In this document: positions 16,311 to 24,768 of the stretch, one piece after another
How positions within the stretch are numbered: the stretch's first letter is position 1
Layout: each line of letters begins with the position of its first letter
NCBI RefSeq assembly: GCF_039521745.1
Contig: NZ_BAAACT010000154.1
Reading direction: 5' to 3' (one strand)
Origin: Faecalicatena contorta
GTDB taxonomy: Bacteria; Bacillota; Clostridia; Lachnospirales; Lachnospiraceae
DNA length: 64,000 nt
The notes under the pieces: generated by a model
Database searches by the model: none
Told to the model about the DNA's origin: nothing
What the model saw: only the letters and a program-made list of their open reading frames with translations
Program-made: the position numbers and the translations under genes

Positions 16311-17809
16311 GACATAACCTCCTGTGCCTTAGACGCCAATTCTAATATTTTTTCCTGATGAATCTGCTCTTTTTTCAGTTCGCCCGATATCCGCCCTTCT
16401 GCCATGACGATAACACGGTCAGACATCCCCATCAGCTCAGGGAGCTCTGAGGAGATTAGGATCACGGCCTTCCCCTGTCTCGCCAGTTCATTGATCAGTT
16501 CGTATATTTCCTGTTTCGCTCCCACATCAATCCCCCGTGTGGGTTCATCAAAGATGATGATATCGCAGTTCATGAGGAGCCATTTCCCCAGAATAACTTT
16601 CTGCTGGTTTCCGCCGCTTAAGTTCTTGACAAGCTGCCGCATAGTCGGAGTTTTTACAGTCAGCTTTTCAATCTGCTGCCGGCATGCTTCCTCTTCTTTG
16701 TTTCTGTTAATCAACCCAAGAACATTTGTAATCCGGGGCGCATACACAAAACTAATATTATCCTTAACAGACATGTTCAAAAACAGCCCCTGCTGCTTCC
16801 TGTCCTCAGGAATCAGCGCAATCCCATGTTTTATGGCATCCTCCGGAGACTGGATATTTACGGGACGCCCCTTGATCCGGATCTCTCCCTTCTGCATCTT
16901 ATCCGCCCCGTATACCGCCCTTGCCGTCTCTGTACGCCCGGCGCCGACCAGTCCTGCAAATCCGAGCCTTTCACCGCGGTAGGCCTCAAAAGATACATCT
17001 TTTAAGAGTTCGGTACATACGTTTTGTACCTCCAGAACTTTTTCTCCTCTATCCGGAATAAATTCCGGAAACGTATCATTTAACTCCCGGTTTACCATCA
17101 GCCGGATCAGTTCTTCCTGTGTGGTGTCTTTTACATCCATTGTTTTTATGTAATGCCCGTCACGGAAAACAGACACTTTATCACACAATTGAAATATTTC
17201 TTCCATACGATGAGAAATGTACAGGATTGCCATACCTTCCTGCTTCAGGGTTTTTACAATCTCAAACAAATACTGCAGTTCACTGTTAGTCAGAGCAGCG
17301 GACGGCTCATCCATAATCATAACCTTCACATCCTGTGAAAGTGACTTTGCGATTTCCACAAGCTGCTGATAACCGACCGACAGGTCTTTGACCAGCATTT
17401 TAGGATCTATCTTCACACCAAGCCTTTCCAAAACCTTTGCCGCATCCTCTTCCATCCCGCGAAAATCAATAAGCCCTCTTTTTTTCCGGTACCGGTTATA
17501 ATAGATATTTTCTGCCACAGACAAGTGTTTCAGAAGATTAAGCTCCTGATAGATCGCCGTGATCCCCAGCGCCATCGATTTCTGCGGCGTATTGTCCTCG
17601 ATTTGTTTTCCTTCAAATATGAGAGTCCCCTGCGTCGGTGCAATAGCTCCGGTAATCACTTTAATAAAAGTAGATTTGCCTGCTCCATTTTCACCGACAA
17701 TCGCATGCACCTCTCCCCGGGAGAACCCCAGGGAGACGTCATCAAGGGCCACCACACCGGGATAAAGCTTCGTAATATGTCTTAACTCAAGTATTTTCTG
17801 CTCCATCAT
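16307..17809 (-). CDS. Sugar ABC transporter ATP-binding protein, RbsA/MglA type
   Basis: 500 residues with two fused nucleotide-binding domains, as usual for CUT2 importers. The first has Walker A GENGAGKST, signature LSVGYQQ and Walker B IMDEPSAAL. The second has a degenerate P-loop (GLVGAGRTE), signature LSGGNQQ and Walker B IFDEPTRGIDVG. It energises uptake with the RbsC-type permease and the binding lipoprotein. A 15-bp palindrome AGGGGTCAGACCCCT (17814-17828) lies immediately upstream and no strong SD is visible, so translation may depend on it. Confidence 0.93.
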   Translation of the reverse strand: MMEQKILELRHITKLYPGVVALDDVSLGFSRGEVHAIVGENGAGKSTFIKVITGAIAPTQGTLIFEGKQIEDNTPQKSMALGITAIYQELNLLKHLSVAENIYYNRYRKKRGLIDFRGMEEDAAKVLERLGVKIDPKMLVKDLSVGYQQLVEIAKSLSQDVKVMIMDEPSAALTNSELQYLFEIVKTLKQEGMAILYISHRMEEIFQLCDKVSVFRDGHYIKTMDVKDTTQEELIRLMVNRELNDTFPEFIPDRGEKVLEVQNVCTELLKDVSFEAYRGERLGFAGLVGAGRTETARAVYGADKMQKGEIRIKGRPVNIQSPEDAIKHGIALIPEDRKQQGLFLNMSVKDNISFVYAPRITNVLGLINRNKEEEACRQQIEKLTVKTPTMRQLVKNLSGGNQQKVILGKWLLMNCDIIIFDEPTRGIDVGAKQEIYELINELARQGKAVILISSELPELMGMSDRVIVMAEGRISGELKKEQIHQEKILELASKAQEVMS

Positions 17810-17813
17810 TCAT

Positions 17814-17828
17814 AGGGGTCAGACCCCT
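17814..17828. repeat. 15-bp dispersed palindrome, copy 1
   Basis: AGGGGTCAGACCCCT, a perfect palindrome except for its central base, immediately upstream of the ATPase start codon. The same sequence with a T centre is at 24754-24768. Confidence 0.8.
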
Positions 17829-17879
17829 TTGCCCTCCATTTTCAGAATTTTCTTAAAATATACACTTGTTTTTCAGCGC

Positions 17880-18908
17880 CTATTCAATATCATAATCCCC
17901 AATGTTCTCTTTTGTTACCTGGCTCATTTCATAGACGATCTGTTCTGATTTCGGTCCGTTTTCCAGTACATCCTGGACTAAATCCAATACTTCCGCGCCT
18001 TTTTCGGCGGGCTTGATGTCTACGGTTCCCTGATACATTGTATCCTGGGAGATCAGCTTGAGCGCTTCCGGCAGTGCATCCAGACCAATGATACAAGTAT
18101 TGTCCGGTGTGTGCTCTTTATGTGTGAGACAGGATTCGTATACGCCCAGCGCGGAGGAATCGTTGATGCAGATGAACATTGAGACTCCTGGATTGGACGT
18201 GAGGGCTGTTTCGGACAGGTTGTAACCTGTATCGGCATCCGCGGCATTCTGCTCGTAGACATAGTTGATCTTCTTGTCGCCGGTATAGGTGTCCTCCAGC
18301 CCTTGTTTTAAGCCGTCTGCACGTTTGATGACTGACGGTATCTGGTCATAGCGGACAACCACGACCTCGATCTCGCCCTTATCATTAGCAATATCCTCGA
18401 TTGTGCCGTCGCTTTCTTTTTCGTTCAGCCATTGCCCTGCAAGCTCTCCGCCAAGCCGTCCGTATTCTTCTTCATCGATACCGAAAAATGCATCCGAACC
18501 CTTTACTTCCTGGTCAAGGCTGATAACCGGTATTCCTGCTTCCTGTGCCTTCTTTACCGCATCTGCCGGCGCTTCCTGATCCACCGGACTGATGATGATG
18601 GCATCCACTCCCTGGGATACAAAGTCTTCAATCTGGCTGATATGCTTGGATGCATCCGCGGCAGCATCTGCAACTACCAGCTCAATGCCCTTTTCTTTGG
18701 CCGCTGCCTTCATCCCCTCCACAATGGAAACAAAATACGCATTCTCCATACTTTGTACGGTATACCCTACCTTCAGGGTTCCGTCCTCTTTCTTTTTCGT
18801 GTCGGAAGAACCTCCTGCTGAATCGTCCGAAGTCTTCACCAGGCTGCATGCCCCAAGGGACATCACCATTACAGCTGCTACCAGAATACTTAAAACTTTC
18901 TTTTTCAT
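17880..18908 (-). CDS. Sugar-binding lipoprotein of the ABC importer
   Basis: 342 residues, periplasmic-binding-protein family 4 (ribose/galactose type). The lipoprotein signal peptide ends in LGAC with Cys21 as the lipidated residue, followed by a Ser/Asp/Lys linker. Later motifs include VGYTVQSMENAYF, DAIIISPVDQEA and GIPVISLDQ. It delivers a sugar, or a related compound, to the RbsA/RbsC-type pair downstream. AGGAAGGAGAAAGTTT precedes the ATG. It starts the transport operon, which has its own promoter at 18954 and follows the terminator of the sensor operon. Confidence 0.93.
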   Translation of the reverse strand: MKKKVLSILVAAVMVMSLGACSLVKTSDDSAGGSSDTKKKEDGTLKVGYTVQSMENAYFVSIVEGMKAAAKEKGIELVVADAAADASKHISQIEDFVSQGVDAIIISPVDQEAPADAVKKAQEAGIPVISLDQEVKGSDAFFGIDEEEYGRLGGELAGQWLNEKESDGTIEDIANDKGEIEVVVVRYDQIPSVIKRADGLKQGLEDTYTGDKKINYVYEQNAADADTGYNLSETALTSNPGVSMFICINDSSALGVYESCLTHKEHTPDNTCIIGLDALPEALKLISQDTMYQGTVDIKPAEKGAEVLDLVQDVLENGPKSEQIVYEMSQVTKENIGDYDIE

Positions 18909-18930
18909 AAACTTTCTCCTTCCTATTTAA

Positions 18931-18959
18931 ATAGTTCTATTTAAGATAGTTCTATTATA
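18931..18959 (-). promoter_or_regulatory. Promoter and paired direct repeats of the transport operon
   Basis: TATAAT on the minus strand (18954-18959) with TTATCA 17 nt upstream as a possible -35. Two direct repeats ATAGTTCTATT (18931-18941 and 18946-18956) are spaced 15 bp start to start, overlapping and following the -10. They are candidate sites for the AraC-type regulator encoded next door or for another factor. Confidence 0.5.
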
Positions 18960-19029
18960 ATTTTCATTGTCCAATCTGATAATCCAATATCATATGATAA
19001 ACTTTAGATATCATACTCTCTTTTATTTT

Positions 19030-19066
19030 ATAAAAAAGAAGGCGGATGCTATACGCTCAATCCGCC
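19030..19066 (-). terminator. Terminator of the sensor/regulator operon
   Basis: Stem GGCGGAT (19041-19047) / ATCCGCC (19060-19066), followed on the minus strand by TTCTTTTTTAT. It overlaps the last codons and stop of the response regulator. It separates the sensing operon from the transport operon. Confidence 0.85.
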
Positions 19067-20635
19067 CCCGATTCCTTTAATCATTTTTTTATATTGTGAA
19101 ACACTGACTCCTGTATATTTCTTAAAAGCCGCACTAAAATAAGCAGGGTTATCATATCCCGACATATAGCCAATCTCCTGGATCTTATAATCGGAGTTCG
19201 TCAGGAGCAGCTGGGCCTCTTTCATCCTTCTGCCGATCAGATAATCTGTAAAACTTTCCCCTGTCACTTCCGTAAAGACCGAACTGAAATAATTGGGACT
19301 TAATCCCGTATGCCCCGCAACTTCACCAATCCGGAGGCCCGGCTCGGCAAAATGCTCTTCTATATACTCACATGCCTTCTTGATCATCTGATCGTTGGAT
19401 ATGGCATCTCCGGCCTTGAAATGATCAGCCATCTTTAGCAGTTCCGTTTCCAGAAGCTCCATTGCATCGTCCAGCGTTTTTTGTTTGATCACATGACGGT
19501 ATACTTCATCCAGACCGGCTTCACCAGTTTCAGTGAGCTGCCGGGTTTTCCCCAGCTCCCCTAATATGGAACTCAGAGAAAAGGACAGCATCAGCAAAGA
19601 ATCACTTCCCGTATACCTCAGGTTATTTTTCAGCCTTTCCACATACTCATGGATCATCTCCGTATTTCCCATCAGAACTAATTTTGCCAGATATTCCACA
19701 AGACTTTTATTTACGGTATGATGCTGGTCAAAATATTTATCCAGATCTTTCTCCGTCAAATCCTTGCCCTTTTCCTCGCTGAACTGGTAGCTGCATATCT
19801 GGCGGACTTTTTCGTACGACAGACCCAGGTAGTATAACTCCGATACCGCCGGCCCCATGATAAATGATATTGTGGCTGGCATATTACTCTCCCGTATCCT
19901 TTTTCTGCATTCTTCTTTGAAGCTGCCAGCATCCGCTTCTATCCCTTCCCCGCTGCCCCAGCAGCAGATCAGCCTGTGGCCAAAACTACAGATATACTGG
20001 TATCCGCGTATCCGGCAGACGCTCTTCACGATCTGGTTTATTTCCTCCTCCTTCTCATCATCGTCAAACATGGCCTCCATGACAAGCCACTTTTGACTCT
20101 CCTGTTTCTGAAAAGGCTTCTCCAGTTTACGGCACACTTCTCTTGTGTATTTCTGATTCAGCACGTTCTGAAAAAAGGTCTCCTCGAGGATCATTTCATC
20201 CTCAAGTACGATCTCTTCCAGCCCGCTGCTGTGTTTTCTCAGAGTCTCCGCCCGTTTCTTTTCATTTTTCTGATATACAATCTGTCTCATCGTCTCCCGG
20301 AGCTGGCTCAGGTCAATCGGCTTCAGAAGATAATCGTCCACCCCCAGCCGTAGCGCCTTCTGTGCAAATTGAAAATCATCATAAGCACTCATGATGACCA
20401 CCTGAATCTCCGGACACTGCTTTTTGATCTGTTCCGTCAGGCGCAGCCCGTCCATATTTGACATCTTAATATCTGTCAGAAGGATATCCGCCTGCTTTTC
20501 AATCGCAGCTTCCAGCGCCTGATCCCCATCCTCGACCCCGGCTGCCACCTCAATCCCCAGCTCCTCCCATGGAAACGCACAGCACATTCCTTTCAGCTGT
20601 ATTTCATCATCGTCTGCTATCACCAATCTATACAT
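19049..20635 (-). CDS. AraC-family response regulator, YesN type
   Basis: 528 residues. The receiver domain has DDDE at the start, the phosphoacceptor DILLTDIKMSNMDG, the T/S switch in VIMSAYDD and a lysine in YLLKPID. A long central region follows, then a C-terminal AraC HTH pair (VAGHTGLSPNYFSSVFTEVTG and IQEIGYMSGYDNPAYFSAAFKKYTG). It should activate the transport operon when phosphorylated by the adjacent kinase. Its start overlaps the kinase stop by 8 bp. Confidence 0.92.
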   Translation of the reverse strand: MYRLVIADDDEIQLKGMCCAFPWEELGIEVAAGVEDGDQALEAAIEKQADILLTDIKMSNMDGLRLTEQIKKQCPEIQVVIMSAYDDFQFAQKALRLGVDDYLLKPIDLSQLRETMRQIVYQKNEKKRAETLRKHSSGLEEIVLEDEMILEETFFQNVLNQKYTREVCRKLEKPFQKQESQKWLVMEAMFDDDEKEEEINQIVKSVCRIRGYQYICSFGHRLICCWGSGEGIEADAGSFKEECRKRIRESNMPATISFIMGPAVSELYYLGLSYEKVRQICSYQFSEEKGKDLTEKDLDKYFDQHHTVNKSLVEYLAKLVLMGNTEMIHEYVERLKNNLRYTGSDSLLMLSFSLSSILGELGKTRQLTETGEAGLDEVYRHVIKQKTLDDAMELLETELLKMADHFKAGDAISNDQMIKKACEYIEEHFAEPGLRIGEVAGHTGLSPNYFSSVFTEVTGESFTDYLIGRRMKEAQLLLTNSDYKIQEIGYMSGYDNPAYFSAAFKKYTGVSVSQYKKMIKGIGGGLSV

Positions 20636-22448
20636 GCATACGCTCCTCTCTTATCTCGATCAGAACTCTCGTCCCTGCCCCTTCTTCGCTCTCAACCTTC
20701 ATCCTGCACGCAGCTCCGTAGAAAAGCTTCAGCCGCTCGTTCACATTGGTAAGCCCATAGCTCTCAGATTCCTCCACAACCCCTTCCGAGAGCTGTCTCT
20801 GGATTTTCCGGCAGCGTTCCTTTGGCATTCCAAGCCCGCTGTCTTCCACCATAAGAACGATCCTCCCATCTTTTCTCCTGCAGTCAATCCGGATCTTTCC
20901 TCCGTCCTCTTTTCCCTTGATTCCATGGTAAATCGAGTTTTCTACCAGGGGCTGGAGAATCAGCTTCGGGAGAACAAAATTCCTGATATCTTCTTCCAGA
21001 TATATGGAAAATGAAAGCTTCTTCTTATATCTCATAAGCTGAATCGTCAGATAGCTTTCTACATTCGAGATTTCATATTTTAAGGACACTTCTTCTCTCC
21101 CATTGTTTAAACCCGTTTTAAAGAAACGGGTCAGGGCCTCCAGCATGTTCTCTGCATCCTTCTGTTCGTTCATGCGGATCAGCCACATAAGGGAATCCAG
21201 CGTGTTATATAAGAAATGGGGATTGATCTGTGCCTGGAGCAGAAGCAGTTCATAGTGGCGCTGCCGCTCGTGTTCCTTCTGAATGCGCTCCATGAGGTTA
21301 CGTATTTCCACAACCATAACATTAAACTGGCTCCCCAGCTCCCCGATCTCGTCCTCTGATTCGCATGTAACCGCTATTTCAAAATTCCCTTCCTGCACCT
21401 TTTCCACGGACTTCTTAAGGGACAGAATCGGCCTGGTAATGCTGCCAGCTACCCGGTAAGATATGTACCCGCTTATCACAATCAGGAGGATCGTTACGAT
21501 AACCGACACCGCCAGCACGGTGATCAACAGACTGTAGTATGCTGCCTGAGGCATGTAATAGGCGATAATCCAGTCATTCGTGTGGAGCTGCTGATAGGCC
21601 GTAATAAACTTCGATATGGTCCCAAAATCTTTTTCCGGGAAATCTTTTTTCCAGTATGTCAGAAACCTGGATGCCTCCAGAACTTCCGGCATTGCTTCCA
21701 CCACTTCCTCATGGCCTGCTATGCCATTTTCACAGATCAGCGTAACTCTGTCATCGTCATAGAGCTTCACCTGCCCGTCCCTGATTCTGATCTGCGTATC
21801 CGGATAAAACAAGTATAATTCTCCCCGTTCCTCCTGATATTTGCTGTTGCGCAGAATATCCGATACCGCCACTTCTACCATCACACTGCCCAGCATACGG
21901 CCTGTTTTCTCTGCCGTTACCGGAATTGCCAGAGAGACAAATTCCTTTTCAGCCGTACTGACAAAAAAAGATTCGCTGTGCAGTTCAAACCAGTTTGGTT
22001 CCTTTATCTCTTTTATCAGCTTATACCAGTCCTGGGATTTATAATCTTTTTCCTGGAGTGAGTATGGGCTGTCCTTATATACGCCGCCGTTTTCCCCGAC
22101 AATGTAGATTTTGATGGCCTCATCAAAATACCCGGATGTCCCAAGCAATAAACTGTTCAGCTTTATTTCACTCTCATGAAGTTCCTGCGCGTCCGAAAAA
22201 TCCCGCGACAATTCCCGGTTAACCACTTCATCCCCCGCTATCGTCTGACCGATCTGATAGGCCTGCTGGAGAAGCTTATCCAGCTGGGCCGCCTGATTTC
22301 CCAGATTAGTGGTTATCTCATCCTTTCTTTTTTCCTGCACATTTGCAGATATGTAAAGCAGCATTACGATACAAAAAAGTACGACCGGTATCAGGGAAAA
22401 AAGCGCAAAGTTCTTCAACAGCTTGTCCCGGATTGATTTTCTCTTCAT
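20628..22448 (-). CDS. YesM-type sensor histidine kinase
   Basis: 606 residues. There are two membrane helices (about 14-35 and about 298-325) around a Cache-like extracellular sensor, then HAMP, a His_kinase domain with the phosphoacceptor in QINPHFLYNTLDSL, and HATPase_c with QPLVENSIYHG (N box) and DSGLGMP (G box). It phosphorylates the YesN-type regulator. The preceding gene encodes a membrane-anchored sugar-binding protein, so ligand sensing is probably indirect. Confidence 0.93.
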   Translation of the reverse strand: MKRKSIRDKLLKNFALFSLIPVVLFCIVMLLYISANVQEKRKDEITTNLGNQAAQLDKLLQQAYQIGQTIAGDEVVNRELSRDFSDAQELHESEIKLNSLLLGTSGYFDEAIKIYIVGENGGVYKDSPYSLQEKDYKSQDWYKLIKEIKEPNWFELHSESFFVSTAEKEFVSLAIPVTAEKTGRMLGSVMVEVAVSDILRNSKYQEERGELYLFYPDTQIRIRDGQVKLYDDDRVTLICENGIAGHEEVVEAMPEVLEASRFLTYWKKDFPEKDFGTISKFITAYQQLHTNDWIIAYYMPQAAYYSLLITVLAVSVIVTILLIVISGYISYRVAGSITRPILSLKKSVEKVQEGNFEIAVTCESEDEIGELGSQFNVMVVEIRNLMERIQKEHERQRHYELLLLQAQINPHFLYNTLDSLMWLIRMNEQKDAENMLEALTRFFKTGLNNGREEVSLKYEISNVESYLTIQLMRYKKKLSFSIYLEEDIRNFVLPKLILQPLVENSIYHGIKGKEDGGKIRIDCRRKDGRIVLMVEDSGLGMPKERCRKIQRQLSEGVVEESESYGLTNVNERLKLFYGAACRMKVESEEGAGTRVLIEIREERMHV

Positions 22449-22451
22449 TTT

Positions 22452-23411
22452 CTAATACCCCTGCATTTCATCCAGATTACTTACAGTAAATACATTTCCC
22501 CTTGCCGCCATACTGCTCTGGGTCTGTATCCCCTGCATGTCTTTATCGATCAGTTCCGCCAGTTCTCTCCCCAGATATGGAGATGCCTCGACACAGCCAT
22601 AATATCCACCTGCCTGTATCGCTGTTTTCACATCTTTGATCCCATTCACAGAGACTACCGTAATCTGTTCCCGAAGCCCCAGCTCTTCCAGGGCATGAAT
22701 CGCTCCAATGCCTTCTTCATCCGTGTTGGCAAAGATAGCGCCGATGGAATCCGGATGGTTTAAAAGAAAATTGATGACATTATTCCTGGCAGTTCCCCGG
22801 TCCCCATTCCCCTCCGTACTTGCCGTGATTTCCAGATTGCCGTACTTGCTTAACTGGTTTCTGAATCCGATATTATGCATCCTGTTAATGGACGAACCAT
22901 TTTCTCCGCGTACTTCCAGAATCTTTCCTTCTCTGCCGTCGAAAAACCGTGCCAGAAGATCCGCACAGGCTTCCCCTTCCCACAGTGCATCGGTTCTGAT
23001 CTCTGCCAGGACAGAGATGTCTTCTAAGTTGTCGGCCAGCCTGTCCAGCATGATAATCTTTACTTTTCCCTGATCTGCCTGACGCAGGCTTTCTTCGAGC
23101 CCTATTGTTTTCACAGGCATAACTGCCAGGTATTCCGGTTCATATTCTAATAATTCCTGGATATCATATTTCTGCTTGTCTATATCGGCTTCTGCATCTC
23201 TCCACGCGACTGTAAAGCCCAGCCTTTCCAGATTCTCCAAAACATCCTGCCATATGGCAGTTGTCCTTGCGTTTTTTGTATCACTGAACGATACTGCCAC
23301 CTGAACACTCTTTTTTCTTTTCTCTGCGCCATAATCAAAGCAATTCACAACCAGCCAGAATAAAAGGCAAATGATAATAACTGCGCTTATCCAGATACTT
23401 TTCTTTTTCAT
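22452..23411 (-). CDS. Membrane-anchored sugar-binding sensor protein
   Basis: 319 residues. One N-terminal membrane anchor (SIWISAVIIICLLFWLVV) without a clear lipobox is followed by a periplasmic-binding-protein type 1 fold (YLAVMPVKT, KIIMLDR, GNGDRGTARNNV, GAIFANTDEEGIGAI). It is the first gene of the operon with the kinase and regulator. The arrangement is that of a three-component sugar sensor, in which the liganded protein docks on the kinase ectodomain. It is distinct from the transport lipoprotein at 17880-18908. Confidence 0.87.
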   Translation of the reverse strand: MKKKSIWISAVIIICLLFWLVVNCFDYGAEKRKKSVQVAVSFSDTKNARTTAIWQDVLENLERLGFTVAWRDAEADIDKQKYDIQELLEYEPEYLAVMPVKTIGLEESLRQADQGKVKIIMLDRLADNLEDISVLAEIRTDALWEGEACADLLARFFDGREGKILEVRGENGSSINRMHNIGFRNQLSKYGNLEITASTEGNGDRGTARNNVINFLLNHPDSIGAIFANTDEEGIGAIHALEELGLREQITVVSVNGIKDVKTAIQAGGYYGCVEASPYLGRELAELIDKDMQGIQTQSSMAARGNVFTVSNLDEMQGY

Positions 23412-23489
23412 GACCGCCTCCGGGGTTTTTTATAATTATAGCATAACACTTTCGTCCCGTAATAATTTTTTACGAAGGGAAATATATGG

Positions 23490-23755
23490 ATAGCCGTCAG
23501 CCTCCTAAGGGCACATATGCCGTTGCGAATTGCTAAAGCAGACATTAGAAATTCTTAGAAGGAGCCAGCCGCGAAAGTGGGGAACATTTATGATTCCGAA
23601 TCATAAATGCGGATGGCTCAGCACGGGAAATCATCGGATTTCTCGTGATGTGCCATCCCGTGCCCCACTTTCGTGGCTGGCTCCTTCTTAGAATTTCTTA
23701 GGACTGTGTCCGCAATTCGCAACGGCATATGTGCCCTTAGGAGGCTGGCGGCTAT
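23490..23755 (+). repeat. Structured long palindrome, copy 3
   Basis: A 266-bp element between the sensor operon start and the lgt stop. The 44-bp outer helix begins ATAGCCG (23490-23496) / CGGCTAT (23749-23755). The internal loop is TAAAGCAGACATTA (23534-23547) facing TTAGGACTGTGTCC (23698-23711). The 35-bp inner helix has the same T/T mismatch at pair nine. Hairpin A is 23585-23609 (11-bp stem). Hairpin B is 23611-23658, with outer stem GGATGGC, inner stem CACGGGAAATC and loop ATCG. Same design and orientation as copy 2. Confidence 0.85.
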
Positions 23756-23773
23756 TCATTTATTTTGCGACTC

Positions 23774-24721
23774 CTATTTAAACAGCCTGTCCTTTGCCTT
23801 CGGCCGTTTCTTCCCCACAGGCTTATCCGGCAGCGGTTCATATTTCCTCCCGCTCCTCAGAAAAGGCATCCGCTTATGGTTCCGCCATAGATAAATCAGA
23901 AGGCCGCCGGTTACAACAACAATCAGCCCAGCCAGCAGCTGTGAAACCGGGAACCCAATCCCTGGAATTAACAGCTGGTCTGTCCTTAGACCTTCAATCC
24001 ACACTCTTCCCAGCCCATATCCAAACAAATACAGCAGGAACAGTTCCCCTTCGTACTTCTTATGCTTTCTGTAAAGAAACAACAGAATAAATAAGATCAG
24101 GCACCAAACCGACTCATACAGAAATGTGGGATGTACCTGGATATAGCTGACACCATCCACCACCTGCATATTGGCCCTCATCGTCTCCGTCACATCACTG
24201 TTCCGCACCGCGTCCAGAGGCAGCTGCATGGCGAAAAGGCTGTCTGTATATTCTCCAAACGCCTCCCGGTTAAAAAAATTCCCCCAGCGTCCAAGCATCT
24301 GTCCGTTCAGAATCGCTAATGCCACCGTATCAAATATCTGGGGCGCGTTCAGGCGTTTGACCTTCGCGCAGATAATTACCGTAATCACCGCCGCAATCAC
24401 GCCGCCATAGATCCCCAGTCCGCCTTCACGGAGGTTCAGGATATCGAGAAGATTATCCTTATACATATCCCAGGAGAATATAACATAGTACAGCCTTGCA
24501 CCAGCAATGCCGCAGACAACGCCGATGATACCCATATCCAGATAATCCTCCGGATTCTGCCTCGTCCGCTTCGCCTCAGATGTGGCAATCAAAAAACCAA
24601 TTAAAATTGCACATCCAATGATAATCCCGTAAAAAGCAATCTCAAATCCGAAAACAGTAATCGATTTCCCTACGTGTTCCAGATGAATTCCCAAATGCGG
24701 GAAATTTATATTAAAATGCAT
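23774..24721 (-). CDS. lgt: Prolipoprotein diacylglyceryl transferase
   Basis: 315 residues, seven membrane helices. It transfers diacylglycerol from phosphatidylglycerol to the lipobox cysteine of prolipoproteins. The Lgt signature is present (GGLGIYGG with the following region, and GQMLGRWGNFFNREAFG with the catalytic Arg/His neighbourhood). A basic, unconserved C-terminal tail (about 35 residues, GRKYEPLPDKP...) is present. Later steps are served by lspA at 60616 and substrates include the lipoprotein at 17880. Confidence 0.95.
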   Translation of the reverse strand: MHFNINFPHLGIHLEHVGKSITVFGFEIAFYGIIIGCAILIGFLIATSEAKRTRQNPEDYLDMGIIGVVCGIAGARLYYVIFSWDMYKDNLLDILNLREGGLGIYGGVIAAVITVIICAKVKRLNAPQIFDTVALAILNGQMLGRWGNFFNREAFGEYTDSLFAMQLPLDAVRNSDVTETMRANMQVVDGVSYIQVHPTFLYESVWCLILFILLFLYRKHKKYEGELFLLYLFGYGLGRVWIEGLRTDQLLIPGIGFPVSQLLAGLIVVVTGGLLIYLWRNHKRMPFLRSGRKYEPLPDKPVGKKRPKAKDRLFK

Positions 24722-24753
24722 GTCCTATGCTCCCTTCCTGTAGGATTGTTCAG

Positions 24754-24768
24754 AGGGGTCTGACCCCT
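24754..24768. repeat. 15-bp dispersed palindrome, copy 2
   Basis: AGGGGTCTGACCCCT; it overlaps the first two bases (TA) of the ychF stop codon TAG (24767-24769). It differs from the copy at 17814-17828 only in the central base. Confidence 0.8.
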
